From Planctomycetota bacterium (lineage in GTDB: Bacteria > Planctomycetota > Phycisphaerae > WQYP01 > JAJZKY01), in contig JAJZKY010000176.1 in assembly GCA_021803885.1 (NCBI GenBank), forward strand, positions 1 to 8,184: a stretch of 8,184 bases of DNA. The letters are read 5' to 3'. Shown here piece by piece: positions 1 to 6,561 of this stretch. The stretch's first letter is position 1; the number at the start of each line of letters is the position of its first letter. The notes under the pieces were generated by a model that worked only from the letters and a program-made list of their open reading frames with translations, did not search any database and was not told the DNA's origin. The position numbers were made by a program, and so were the translations under genes.

Positions 1-126
1 TACGCGGCCAGCCTGGTTCGCAGGGGCCAGTCGGTCTCGATGGCCGTTCCCATCGATAAAACAGCCGGCCCGGATAATCCTCGTCCCGCGACTCACCACA
101 TGATCCAGTCCTACGATATCCACTCG
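1..126 (+). repeat. Left arm of a 126-bp perfect inverted repeat
   Basis: Bases 1-126 are identical, base for base, to the reverse complement of 1976-2101; I compared all 126 positions. Identity stops at 127 (G, against the complement of T at 1975). The left limit is only the window edge, so the repeat may be longer. It lies within the 5' half of the cyclase gene. Confidence 0.97.
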
Positions 127-813
127 GCACTCGGCGAGCCCCAATTCAGCACGGATTATCTGGCCAGCGAGTTCCACGGTGACTGCTTTACCCATATCGA
201 CGCACTCTGCCACGTCGCATATAGGGGAAGGCTTTATAACGGAAAGCCAACCAGTGCTGTGACTTCGCGAGGTCCATTGATTCAAGACATCACCGCCTAC
301 GCAAATGGGCTCGTAGGCCGCGGCGTTCTGCTTGACATTCCTCGTTTGCGCGGCGTGAAGTGGCTTGAACCTGGTGAGGCCGTGACTCGCGAGGAACTTG
401 AAGCGGCAGAAAAGGCACAGGGCGTGCGCCTCGGTGAGGGGGACATCTTTCTTTTTCGCACCGGTCATTACCGGCGGCGACTTGAACTGGGTCCATGGAA
501 GAACGGCTACGATGGCGAGGGGAAAGCCGGCCTGCATGTGGAAACCATGCCTCTGCTTCATGAGCGGAAGGTTGCAGCCTTCCTCCCTGAAGGTGACGGC
601 GAAACGGTTCCCAGCAACGTGGATCAAATTCCGTATCCGATTCATGCCCTGCAAATTACCGCGATGGGGATGGCTTGTGCCGACAGCCTGCAATTTGAAG
701 AATTGATCAAAGCCTGCGGAGAGGAAAAGAGGTGGGAATTCATGGTTGTAGCGGTTCCCTTGCGCTTACCCGGAGGAACTGGCTCGCTCTTCAACCCCAT
801 AGCAATCTTATGA
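1..813 (+). CDS. Cyclase family protein (kynurenine formamidase-like), 5' end outside window
   Basis: The reading frame is open from base 1 and ends with TGA at 811-813, giving 270 visible residues. The ATG at 40 is internal: the inverted copy at 1976-2236 shows that 45 more residues precede base 1, so the full protein would be about 315 aa, normal for the family. The metal-binding signature T-H-x-D-x-x-x-H (THIDALCH) lies at visible residues 64-71, about 109-116 of the full protein. Family-typical stretches follow: GDIFLFRTG, then EGDGETVPSN, and GMACADSLQFEEL near the C-terminus. Members are metal-dependent hydrolases acting on amide or lactone-like bonds, such as N-formylkynurenine or cyclic carboxylic compounds; the substrate here is unknown. 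The protein is probably cytoplasmic, with no signal peptide. Bases 1-126 recur inverted at 1976-2101, and the frame across 126/127 matches the family, so this is the intact copy. Confidence 0.85.
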   Translation, partial: YAASLVRRGQSVSMAVPIDKTAGPDNPRPATHHMIQSYDIHSALGEPQFSTDYLASEFHGDCFTHIDALCHVAYRGRLYNGKPTSAVTSRGPLIQDITAYANGLVGRGVLLDIPRLRGVKWLEPGEAVTREELEAAEKAQGVRLGEGDIFLFRTGHYRRRLELGPWKNGYDGEGKAGLHVETMPLLHERKVAAFLPEGDGETVPSNVDQIPYPIHALQITAMGMACADSLQFEELIKACGEEKRWEFMVVAVPLRLPGGTGSLFNPIAIL

Positions 814-887
814 GGCGCAAATCTCTCGGAAGTATATTCTCGCAGTCGCCTGAATCTATCAGAAGCTTTCTTGGCAAGCTTTTGGCT
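814..887. other. Short gap between the cyclase and the GH31 remnant
   Basis: No terminator hairpin with a T-run is visible after the cyclase stop. The stretch may contain further unrecognisable GH31 decay. It is the place where the missing N-terminal and catalytic parts of the GH31 gene would have been lost. Confidence 0.35.
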
Positions 888-1284
888 CGTATCGGTTCGA
901 AATCTACAGATAGTGCTCGATCAGGGTTGCCGCTCCTGATTCGTGCCTGCTCGATTGTTCCACTTGGCCCGGAGATGGAGCACGCAGATCAAAGCCGGAT
1001 GTCCTAATAGACCTGCACATCTACTGCGGTGCAGGCGGTGACTTCGGACTTTTTCAGGAAGAAGGTGGCAGGTGTAAGTACGAGAGCGGTGTGAACTACA
1101 TCACTCCAATTCACTGGAACGACGAAGACGGAACGCAAACACTTGGTGATTGTGCCGGAAGTTCTGCCGGAATACCGCAGCGCTTGAAATTCTGCACAGG
1201 GGATACCCAGCGGAACTTGGTCACTGGAGCCATAAGAATTGGCGGCCATTGTATTTCGATGGGGAGGCAAACAATTTTACTTAG
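888..1284 (+). pseudogene. Remnant of a GH31 family alpha-glycosidase C-terminus (DUF5110-like region), frameshifted
   Basis: There is no intact ORF, but two frames together read like the C-terminal beta domains of GH31 alpha-glucosidases/alpha-xylosidases. Frame 3 (about 891-990) gives GSKST, then PLLIRACSIVPLGPEMEHADQ, the well-known 'PLFVRAGSIVPLGP' segment. It then hits stops near 1005. Dropping back one base around 985-995 opens frame 2, which continues as IDLHIYCGAGGDFGLFQEEG, YESGVNYITPIHWNDEDGTQ and then a GIPQRLKF segment. This matches the usual 'LRIYPGADGDFTLYEDEGD ... YSTIPFHWND' domain. A third frame may supply the end, LYFDGEANNFT with stop TAG at 1282-1284. The N-terminal signal and the (beta/alpha)8 catalytic barrel, about 500-600 residues, are absent. 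It is therefore a decayed remnant left after a large deletion just downstream of the cyclase. Boundaries are approximate, and the family call rests on motif memory. Confidence 0.7.
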
Positions 1285-1491
1285 CCGTTGCTACCGGATA
1301 CACACCCGTCAACGGCCTGCTGACAAAAATTCTGCGCGAATGATCTGGTATGGGCCGTGGATCGCCGTTCCTTCAGGGAGCGATTGCGACCTTTTGCATT
1401 AACCTCTAAGCGTGGCTCCGCCGCTCGTCTGGGACCAGGATCATTCACCGCCTGCTAGATCGGACGCGAATCGCTCTAGTGAGGAAAGATA
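1285..1491. other. Intergenic region upstream of the esterase fragment
   Basis: About 200 bases lie between the GH31 remnant and the next start codon. I see no coding relic, terminator with a T-run or convincing promoter. The only clear element is the purine-rich Shine-Dalgarno sequence GAGGAAAG at 1481-1488, six or so bases before the TTG at 1492. Confidence 0.5.
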
Positions 1492-1975
1492 TTGAAGAGA
1501 CGCGACTTCTTATGCCACTCCGCACGTGCCACGCTCGCCGCCGGACTCGAAAATTGTCTGGGGATCTCGTCCGCACTGGAAAATGCCGTGACTAAGCGGA
1601 GCGCCGCAGTATCTTCATCCGCCAGCGCTGCCGATTCTTGTCTCCCTGGCACGACGCCGCTGACTGCCGAAGGCGATCTCGCAGCACAGATGGTCGAAAG
1701 CATTCATCGCTTCCTGCTGGAGGAAACAGGACGTCAGGCAAGAGAACGGGCGCGGTTGTGGAGTTATGATTACTCCTCACCGCAGAGCTATGAGGAGTCC
1801 GTTGCCCCCAATCGCGAACGCTTTCGCGGGTTCATTGGCGCTACCGACACACGCGTTGCGCCGCAAGCGCTCGAGTTGCTCACCAGGTTTCCGGGTCAGA
1901 GCGAAATCGCGCAGGCATCTGGATACAAGATCTTCGCCATCCGCTGGCATGTATTTCCTTCTGCAACCGCGGATT
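1492..1975 (+). pseudogene. 5' fragment of a Tat-exported acetylxylan esterase / dienelactone-hydrolase-like protein
   Basis: A TTG start at 1492 is preceded at good spacing by GAGGAAAG. The N-terminus KRRDFLCHSARATLAAG is a twin-arginine (Tat) signal. After a low-complexity Ser/Ala linker comes a segment typical of secreted multi-domain alpha/beta-hydrolase esterases of soil bacteria: CLPGTTPLTAEGDLAAQMVE, a helix with RFLLEETGRQARERARLW, SPQSYEESVAPNRERFRGFI and a strand ending in YKIFAIRWHVFP. Such proteins are usually around 700 aa with the catalytic Ser-Asp-His domains further on. Only about 161 native codons are present. At 1975/1976 the frame runs into the antisense of the cyclase gene, adding about 51 unrelated residues before a stop at 2130. 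The catalytic part is missing, so this copy cannot be an active esterase as assembled. The family call is by resemblance; the truncation is seen directly. Confidence 0.6.
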
Positions 1976-2101
1976 CGAGTGGATATCGTAGGACTGGATC
2001 ATGTGGTGAGTCGCGGGACGAGGATTATCCGGGCCGGCTGTTTTATCGATGGGAACGGCCATCGAGACCGACTGGCCCCTGCGAACCAGGCTGGCCGCGT
2101 A
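1976..2101 (-). repeat. Right arm of the 126-bp perfect inverted repeat
   Basis: This is the reverse complement of bases 1-126 with no mismatch. It codes for codons 46-87 of the minus-strand cyclase fragment, from YAASLVRRG to QSYDIHS. Its inner end at 1976 is also where both the plus-strand esterase and the minus-strand cyclase lose their family sequence. That marks 1975/1976 as the novel join. Confidence 0.97.
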
Positions 2102-2236
2102 CCGGATATGCTCCGGTCGGATGTAGTTGAGAGTCCCCCTTTCGTCGTCGGCTCCCCAGCGGCCCCAGTTACAAACCGATTGAAATAACTGCTCGAATTC
2201 TGCGGTTAAAACAGGTTTCGCTGTCGTCTTATTCAT
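1976..2236 (-). pseudogene. 5' fragment (87 codons) of the cyclase family gene, inverted copy
   Basis: The ATG at 2236 opens MNKTTAKPVLTAEFEQLF, followed by the family-typical NWGRWGADDERGTLNYI ('W-G-x-DDE-G-T-L-N'), a hallmark of the N-terminus of cyclase/kynurenine-formamidase-like proteins. Codons 46-87 are the same as the start of the plus-strand cyclase at base 1. After codon 87 the frame leaves the family and reads 31 unrelated residues antisense to the esterase, stopping at 1880. The metal-binding THxDxxxH motif is lost, so this copy is inactive as assembled. A Shine-Dalgarno-like GGGAGGA lies at 2251-2257, 14 bases from the ATG, which is long but usable. A TTG further upstream (2269) would overlap that site and is less likely. 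The fragment lies 95 bp downstream of the permease in the same direction, so it was probably the next gene of that operon. Confidence 0.85.
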
Positions 2237-2331
2237 AATCTTAGTTCGCTTCCTCCCGCCAATAATCAAGCGGGCTTCTGGTGGTTACTTTACGAATGAA
2301 GAACTGCCGGTCATGCGTTCTTCATAGTCGC

Positions 2332-3708
2332 TCATCCGAAGCTGGCCGAATCTGGCAGCTTCAGCGGTTCACGATACCAATTTGTTTGCGCGCCGACAAC
2401 CAGGAGACCTACACCCAACCAAATACTGCCGGCGATCTTTGCCGGGCTAGCGAGTCCCCACCAAATCACCGCGCAGAACAGAAAGCCGAGAAACGGTAAG
2501 ACCACATCAAGGAAGAAATTCTTGGAATGTCCGTTGGGGCGATGTACCCAGAATTGCCAGATCACGGCGACATTTACCCCCATGAAACCAAGAAATGCGC
2601 CAAAGTTCAGAATCTCGGCCGTGAATTCATAACTGAGCAACTGAGCACCTAAGAAAGCCACGAGACCGATCAAGACCACATTGACATCCGGCGTCTTGTG
2701 CACCGGGTGCAGGCGCGCGAAGACACGTCGCGGGAGAACATTTTCGCGCCCCATTCCATACAGCAATCTCGCTGCGCCTACTTGAGAGGTAAACCCCGCA
2801 CCGACATTCGCCAGCACGAGCAGAAGCGCTGTTGCCTCCAGAAGAAGCGTGCCGCCCACGCGGCCGGTCACGTCAATAAATGCGGTATCCAGATCCTTGA
2901 AGGTCCCGTAGTTGGGCCAGACAAGCTGCGCCAGGTAGACCAGCAGCCCGCCAAAGAGTCCTGTAAAGATGCAGACCGCGACAGCGGCAAGAAGCACGTT
3001 CTTGCGGGGGTTCTTCACTTCTTCCGCCAGGGTCGTCACCGCGTCGAAGCCAAGATATGTGAGTGCGGCAAATGAAGTTGCATGCGCGATGCGCCGTACG
3101 CTGAACGTCGCCGGATTGTAAAAGGGCGCTGTGGAAAACAGACCTGCAATGCCCTGTCGAATCCAGATATATCGGATGGCAAGCACAATGAAAGCACCAA
3201 GCACGGCAAACATGACCGCCAGGAGCATTTGATTAGTGCGCGCCGTCGAGCGAATTCCGTTCAGGTTCAGTATCGTGATGCCTCCGGCAAACAAAGCGCT
3301 GCCCACGATAAATGGCAACCACGGAAGCGCCCGCTGCAGAGCAAGGGTCCCGTAAATCACACAGAAGAGGGGGATCACTATGTAGTCGAGCAGCATGGCC
3401 CAGCCGGTTGCAAATCCCAGCAAGGGATGAATCCCGCGGCTGACGTAGGTGTATGCGGAACCAGCTGACGGATAGAGTGAAGCCATTCTTCCATAACTGA
3501 TCGCCGTCAGGACCATCGCGATCATCCCCGCAAGAATGGTTACCACCACATGACCGCGCGCCTCGGCATCGGCAAGTCCGAACACTGTAGCAGGGGCACT
3601 GGGTGTCACAGCTACAACTCCATAGAGGAACAAGTCGCCAAGGGAGAGAACACGAAGAAGATGCGGAGCGGTGGAGTTGACGGATGGTCCCGGGATTCGC
3701 TCGCTCAT
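2332..3708 (-). CDS. APC-family amino acid/polyamine-type permease
   Basis: This is a 458-residue, strongly hydrophobic protein with about 12 likely transmembrane segments, the usual size of APC (amino acid-polyamine-organocation) transporters. Visible family marks are the N-terminal LSLGDLFLYGVVAVTPSAPA with its small-residue unwound TM1, YPSAGSAYTYVSR at 79-91, NLNGIRSTARTN at 148-159 and the conserved loop GFDAVTTLAEEVKNPRKN at 220-237. LYGMGRENVLPR follows at 316-327. The ATG at 3708 is chosen because the family similarity begins there, with AAGGAGAA about 12-14 bases upstream. The frame stays open to 4068, but that extension is not membrane-like or family-like. Such carriers import amino acids, amines or related small acids using ion gradients; the substrate here is not readable. 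It sits between an SDR gene and the cyclase on the same strand, so it may import the compound they handle. Confidence 0.88.
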   Translation of the reverse strand: MSERIPGPSVNSTAPHLLRVLSLGDLFLYGVVAVTPSAPATVFGLADAEARGHVVVTILAGMIAMVLTAISYGRMASLYPSAGSAYTYVSRGIHPLLGFATGWAMLLDYIVIPLFCVIYGTLALQRALPWLPFIVGSALFAGGITILNLNGIRSTARTNQMLLAVMFAVLGAFIVLAIRYIWIRQGIAGLFSTAPFYNPATFSVRRIAHATSFAALTYLGFDAVTTLAEEVKNPRKNVLLAAVAVCIFTGLFGGLLVYLAQLVWPNYGTFKDLDTAFIDVTGRVGGTLLLEATALLLVLANVGAGFTSQVGAARLLYGMGRENVLPRRVFARLHPVHKTPDVNVVLIGLVAFLGAQLLSYEFTAEILNFGAFLGFMGVNVAVIWQFWVHRPNGHSKNFFLDVVLPFLGFLFCAVIWWGLASPAKIAGSIWLGVGLLVVGAQTNWYREPLKLPDSASFG

Positions 3709-3875
3709 AGATGAGAGATATTCTCCTTTCGTTGCCGCCTTCCGGCGGGTCGCGCTTTCCAGCAACGGGTGCACGTGTCCCCCGAATCCCAAGCCGTTGC
3801 TCCAACGTTCTCTGAAATAATGGCAATGCTCTATAAGAGAACCACGAAAGTCTGTTGGAATCCTCCAGATAGGTC

Positions 3876-3894
3876 TTCCTGTCCTATACAGGAA
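3876..3894. promoter_or_regulatory. Operator-like palindrome upstream of the permease
   Basis: The sequence is TTCCTGT, five central bases, then ACAGGAA: a perfect 7-bp inverted repeat about 170 bp before the permease start. It falls just downstream of the minus-strand TTGACA hexamer, where a -10 element would lie. A repressor bound here could block that promoter. No regulator gene is in the window, and binding is inferred from symmetry alone. Confidence 0.3.
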
Positions 3895-3914
3895 CCCTGC
3901 ACCATTCTTGTCAA
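3883..3914 (-). promoter_or_regulatory. Possible sigma70-type promoter for the permease
   Basis: On the minus strand a perfect TTGACA (3914 to 3909) is followed by TGTATAGG. The best -10 choices are TGTATA at 18-base spacing or TATAGG at 20-base spacing. Neither is a strong match, so this is a weak prediction. Its overlap with two palindromes and its position in the only long upstream gap support it somewhat. Confidence 0.25.
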
Positions 3915-3925
3915 ATGCGCGACAA
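3908..3925. promoter_or_regulatory. Second operator-like inverted repeat (TTGTC-N8-GACAA)
   Basis: TTGTC and GACAA face each other across eight bases, and a further GACAAG half-site lies at 3941-3946. The inner TTGTC overlaps the TTGACA hexamer of the possible permease promoter on the other strand. Three similar half-sites within 40 bases are suggestive of a regulator site but are short enough to arise by chance. Confidence 0.22.
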
Positions 3926-4002
3926 ACCTCGGAACAACTCGACAAGAGCAGCGGTATAGACCCGGTAATTACAAGCCCTTTTCCACACGATGACGCTCTC
4001 AC

Positions 4003-4026
4003 TGCAGCGCGGAATTCAGCGCTGCA
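4003..4026 (-). terminator. Stem-loop just after the SDR stop codon; weak terminator or mRNA-end hairpin
   Basis: TGCAGCGC, eight loop bases, then GCGCTGCA: a perfect 8-bp GC-rich stem beginning about 15 bases past the SDR stop at 4041. No run of T follows on the minus strand, so it is not a classical intrinsic terminator. It may protect the 3' end of the upstream message or reduce read-through into the permease. Confidence 0.35.
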
Positions 4027-4040
4027 AATGGCTACCATCG

Positions 4041-4802
4041 TCATACCGCGGTAACACCGCCATCGCACATATACAAGCCGCCTGTACAGTACTTCGACTC
4101 GCCAGAGGCAAGGAAGAGTGCAAGTCCCTCAATATCTTCGCCACTTCCCAGCCTTCCCATCGGAATAGCTGAACGGTATCTCTCGCGTGCCAGGTCGCTC
4201 GCAAAGAGATAATTGTTCATCGGAGTATCCATTGTCCCGGGGATGATGGCATTCACGCGGATATTGTGGCTTGCGTAGGCCGCCGCCATGACGCGCGTTA
4301 AGCTGATGAGCGCGGCCTTGCTCGTGCTGTAAGCGGTTAGCTTTGGAGCGCATCCGAAGAGTCCGGTGCGGGAACACACGTTTACGATGCTTCCACCACC
4401 CTGATTTATCATGTGTGGAATTGTGTGTTTGGCACACAGAAACGGGCCGCGCAAGTTGACATTTAAGACGGCATCCCAAATCTCCAAGCGGAGTTCATGA
4501 GCCGGAAGATCCTGGCCGGCAAGAAGAATTCCGGCATTATTGAACAACACATCGATCCGTCCATAGCGTGCAAGCGTCGCATCAACCAGACATTTGACTG
4601 AATGCTCGTCGGCGATATCTGTCCGCACAAATGTGGCATTCTGGCCCTGATTCTGAAGATGCTCGATCAGGGCAATACCGCCTGTTTCATTCCTATCTGC
4701 CGCCACGACCATTGATCCCTCGCGCGCAAATCGCGCGGCTACGGAAGCTCCCAAACCCGCCGAAGCGCCAGTGACAATCGATACCTTTTTGGAAAGCCTC
4801 AT
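4041..4802 (-). CDS. SDR-family NAD(P)-dependent oxidoreductase (glucose 1-dehydrogenase/FabG-like)
   Basis: The protein has 253 residues, the normal length of a classical short-chain dehydrogenase/reductase. The cofactor motif TGASAGLG is at 11-18 and NNAG at 88-91. Catalytic residues are Asn near 116, Ser144, Tyr158 and Lys162 (AYSTSK); Ser-Tyr spacing is 14, one more than in FabG. IIPGTMDTPM spans 186-195, and the C-terminus TGGLYMCDGG is typical. Asp36 after the second strand (VVAADR) points to NAD(H) rather than NADP(H). It would oxidise or reduce a hydroxyl/keto group on a sugar, polyol or similar compound in the cytoplasm; the exact substrate is unknown. The ATG at 4802 follows GAGGTGG at six bases. 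It begins 64 bp after the secreted glycosidase-like gene on the same strand, so co-transcription is likely. Confidence 0.9.
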   Translation of the reverse strand: MRLSKKVSIVTGASAGLGASVAARFAREGSMVVAADRNETGGIALIEHLQNQGQNATFVRTDIADEHSVKCLVDATLARYGRIDVLFNNAGILLAGQDLPAHELRLEIWDAVLNVNLRGPFLCAKHTIPHMINQGGGSIVNVCSRTGLFGCAPKLTAYSTSKAALISLTRVMAAAYASHNIRVNAIIPGTMDTPMNNYLFASDLARERYRSAIPMGRLGSGEDIEGLALFLASGESKYCTGGLYMCDGGVTAV

Positions 4803-4866
4803 CGAATTCCACCTCGTCGTTCATAAGAAAAAGTGCGATCACCCCGGCTGCGTGCGAAGCGCTTAT

Positions 4867-6429
4867 TCAGTGCGAACCTGAAGACCAGCCATCTGCCTTA
4901 TCAGCCAGAAGCAAAGCCGCGTCTCCCGCGAATGGTGCAGTGAATGTGTGCTTGGATGATCCTGCTGGGATAGGTTGCTCGATCGTTCGCGAGCCCGTCG
5001 TCGGGTTAAGCCATTCTACTGAAAGCAAGCGCGAAGGCGGCGTGGCCGAAAGATCGACGGTAAATGTGCCGCCCACAGGAGCGTAGATAAGGTACTCGGC
5101 TCCGGTTGAAGTTGTATGCGCCAGACAATAGCCCGTGGAACTGAGACTACGGCGCGGAGTCATCTCGACAAGGTTTAACTCGCGGGAGATTCTCAGGATG
5201 GTTCCCAGAGTCTCCCTGAGATTCTCCCAGCGCCCATCCGGAGCGCTGCAAATACCTTCAGTCGGTGAAACACAAAGATTGCGTCCTTCGCGCGGATAGT
5301 AGACAGTATAAGGATCCATGAACAGCAGTTGGTTCCCGGATGTGAAGTTCTCCCAAGCCCAGTTACGACCTTGCTGCAGAGAATCATTCCATATTCCAAA
5401 GTACGAGTGGTCGCTATCATTCACGTTCACCTTGCAGCGAGGTCTTCCCGTGCCGCAGGAAGAGGGAGGCGATACTTTGGCCACCGGAGCAACCCAGTCC
5501 GCATCCGAATCGTAGATGACCGAATCGGGAACACCGATTGGAGCGGCGTAACCAATTGGGTGTACGTGCGGCTTGGTTGACTCGTAAGATCTCAGGTGCG
5601 CGATCAGGTGACGATTCCACCATTTCGATTGCGGCGGAGCTTCTTCTGAAACAATCCACAACACATTTGGCAGATCGTTCAGCGTATCCACCATCTTATC
5701 CGCAAACAAATCCTGATATCGTGTAATCGCGTTCGGCGCGGTCATCGCTACAGCGCCGATTCCACGGTGCCCGCTTTTGTATCCATCGTCGACGCCGTTG
5801 ATATTGTTCGCTCCGGTAAATGGATAACCGTCATCCGCGCACCGGTACAGATTGAGGAACTCGCCGGTGAACAGATACACCCCAGCATAAATTCCCGCCT
5901 GATTCAAAGCTTCAACCCGCGACCGTAGCTGCGAGAAATACTGCGGATTGAACTGATTGAGATCGAACTTCGGCTTTCCATCGGTCGCATTTCCGGGACC
6001 TGTTCTCTTCCACGGGAAGGGACTTACCGTAAATTGGGGCGGGTTTTCCGCGACGACGGGAAGGTTGCAGAACTTTGGAGTTTCGATCGTCCATAACAAG
6101 GTGAAGTTATGGCCGTGATCCTTGAGAAACTTCACGAACCGCGCAAAATTGAATGGCTGCGACGAGTTGTCCGTACCCCAATCCTGCAATGAATTCCATG
6201 TCTGGGAACCAACCAAAAGGATTGCATGGCCTTTCGCATCCTGAAAATAGCGATGATTTCTGGATCGGGTGAGCACACCGGTAATTGGCGGATTCGATGC
6301 CGCGCTGCTTTGCGCATTCGATCGATTGCTGGAGATGAAGCACGCTATGAGGAACGCAATTACCGTCCATCTTGCGAAGTCGCGCAATAATTGAGCGGAA
6401 CCCGGACGACGGACTGATCTCTCTCTCAT
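4867..6429 (-). CDS. Secreted apiosidase-like (DUF4038-type) protein with C-terminal 'collagen-binding-like' domain
   Basis: The ATG at 6429 is chosen over a GTG at 6435 because GGAGG lies about nine bases before it but only three before the GTG. The 520-aa protein starts with a basic n-region, a hydrophobic stretch WTVIAFLIACFI (21-32) and a probable Sec cleavage near NAQ-SS (38-42), so it is exported. The mature start RYFQDAKGHAILLVGSQTWN (60-79) resembles DUF4038/apiosidase-like TIM barrels ('YF-D--G-PFLLVGDTAW'). NVLWIVSEEAP (255-265) sits where clan-A-type glycosidases carry the acid/base Glu, probably E262 or E263. The tail GAEYLIYAPVGGTFTVDLSA (443-462) through EWLNPTTGS to about 510 matches the small beta domain named 'putative collagen-binding domain of a collagenase' that often follows DUF4038. 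It probably cleaves a glycan outside the cytoplasm; apiose is one known substrate in the broad group but is not shown here. Confidence 0.7.
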   Translation of the reverse strand: MRERSVRRPGSAQLLRDFARWTVIAFLIACFISSNRSNAQSSAASNPPITGVLTRSRNHRYFQDAKGHAILLVGSQTWNSLQDWGTDNSSQPFNFARFVKFLKDHGHNFTLLWTIETPKFCNLPVVAENPPQFTVSPFPWKRTGPGNATDGKPKFDLNQFNPQYFSQLRSRVEALNQAGIYAGVYLFTGEFLNLYRCADDGYPFTGANNINGVDDGYKSGHRGIGAVAMTAPNAITRYQDLFADKMVDTLNDLPNVLWIVSEEAPPQSKWWNRHLIAHLRSYESTKPHVHPIGYAAPIGVPDSVIYDSDADWVAPVAKVSPPSSCGTGRPRCKVNVNDSDHSYFGIWNDSLQQGRNWAWENFTSGNQLLFMDPYTVYYPREGRNLCVSPTEGICSAPDGRWENLRETLGTILRISRELNLVEMTPRRSLSSTGYCLAHTTSTGAEYLIYAPVGGTFTVDLSATPPSRLLSVEWLNPTTGSRTIEQPIPAGSSKHTFTAPFAGDAALLLADKADGWSSGSH

Positions 6430-6561
6430 TTCCACGTTCCTCCGTTGTGAAGCTATTCGACTGCCATAGGGCGTCTCTGTTTGATAAGTGACAAAGAAGC
6501 ACGATTGGGACGAAATGGAGCTAAGATCAAGATTGGCAAAATGGCATTCCGTCTGCGCTGT

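Larger units (their letters stand above)
3709..4040. other. 332-bp intergenic region upstream of the permease
   Basis: This is the longest gap on the minus-strand side. It holds a stem-loop near the upstream SDR stop (4003-4026), a TTGACA hexamer on the minus strand (3914 to 3909) and two operator-like inverted repeats (3876-3894 and 3908-3925). The minus-strand frame open through here is a chance extension of the permease ORF: its translation is Arg/Cys-rich and unlike a transporter N-terminus. The gap suggests that the permease and cyclase may be transcribed separately from the upstream genes. Confidence 0.5.

Noticed and set aside
1004..1270. A minus-strand ORF of 88 residues.
   Set aside because: It has no recognisable motif and no good ribosome site, and it is antisense to the GH31 remnant.
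1880..1975. The last 31 residues of the minus-strand cyclase ORF as a real C-terminus.
   Set aside because: They are antisense to the esterase, unlike the family, and replaced by good family sequence in the left copy.
1..2101. An invertible phase-variation switch using the 126-bp inverted repeats.
   Set aside because: There is no recombinase gene or promoter between the arms, and one arm is a broken gene end. A fold-back or chimera explains it better.
1976..2130. The C-terminal tail of the plus-strand esterase ORF.
   Set aside because: It is purely antisense to the cyclase repeat arm and carries no esterase motif.
2237..2269. A longer cyclase start at a TTG 33 bases upstream.
   Set aside because: The leader would contain the Shine-Dalgarno-like sequence itself and is not family-like; the ATG at 2236 is preferred.
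3082..3468. Plus-strand ORFs inside the permease region.
   Set aside because: They are shadow frames of a clear membrane protein gene, rich in charged residues and lacking start signals.
3709..4068. The open minus-strand frame that would extend the permease by 120 residues.
   Set aside because: The added sequence is Arg/Cys-rich with no family likeness, overlaps the SDR stop, and the ATG at 3708 sits exactly where APC similarity begins.
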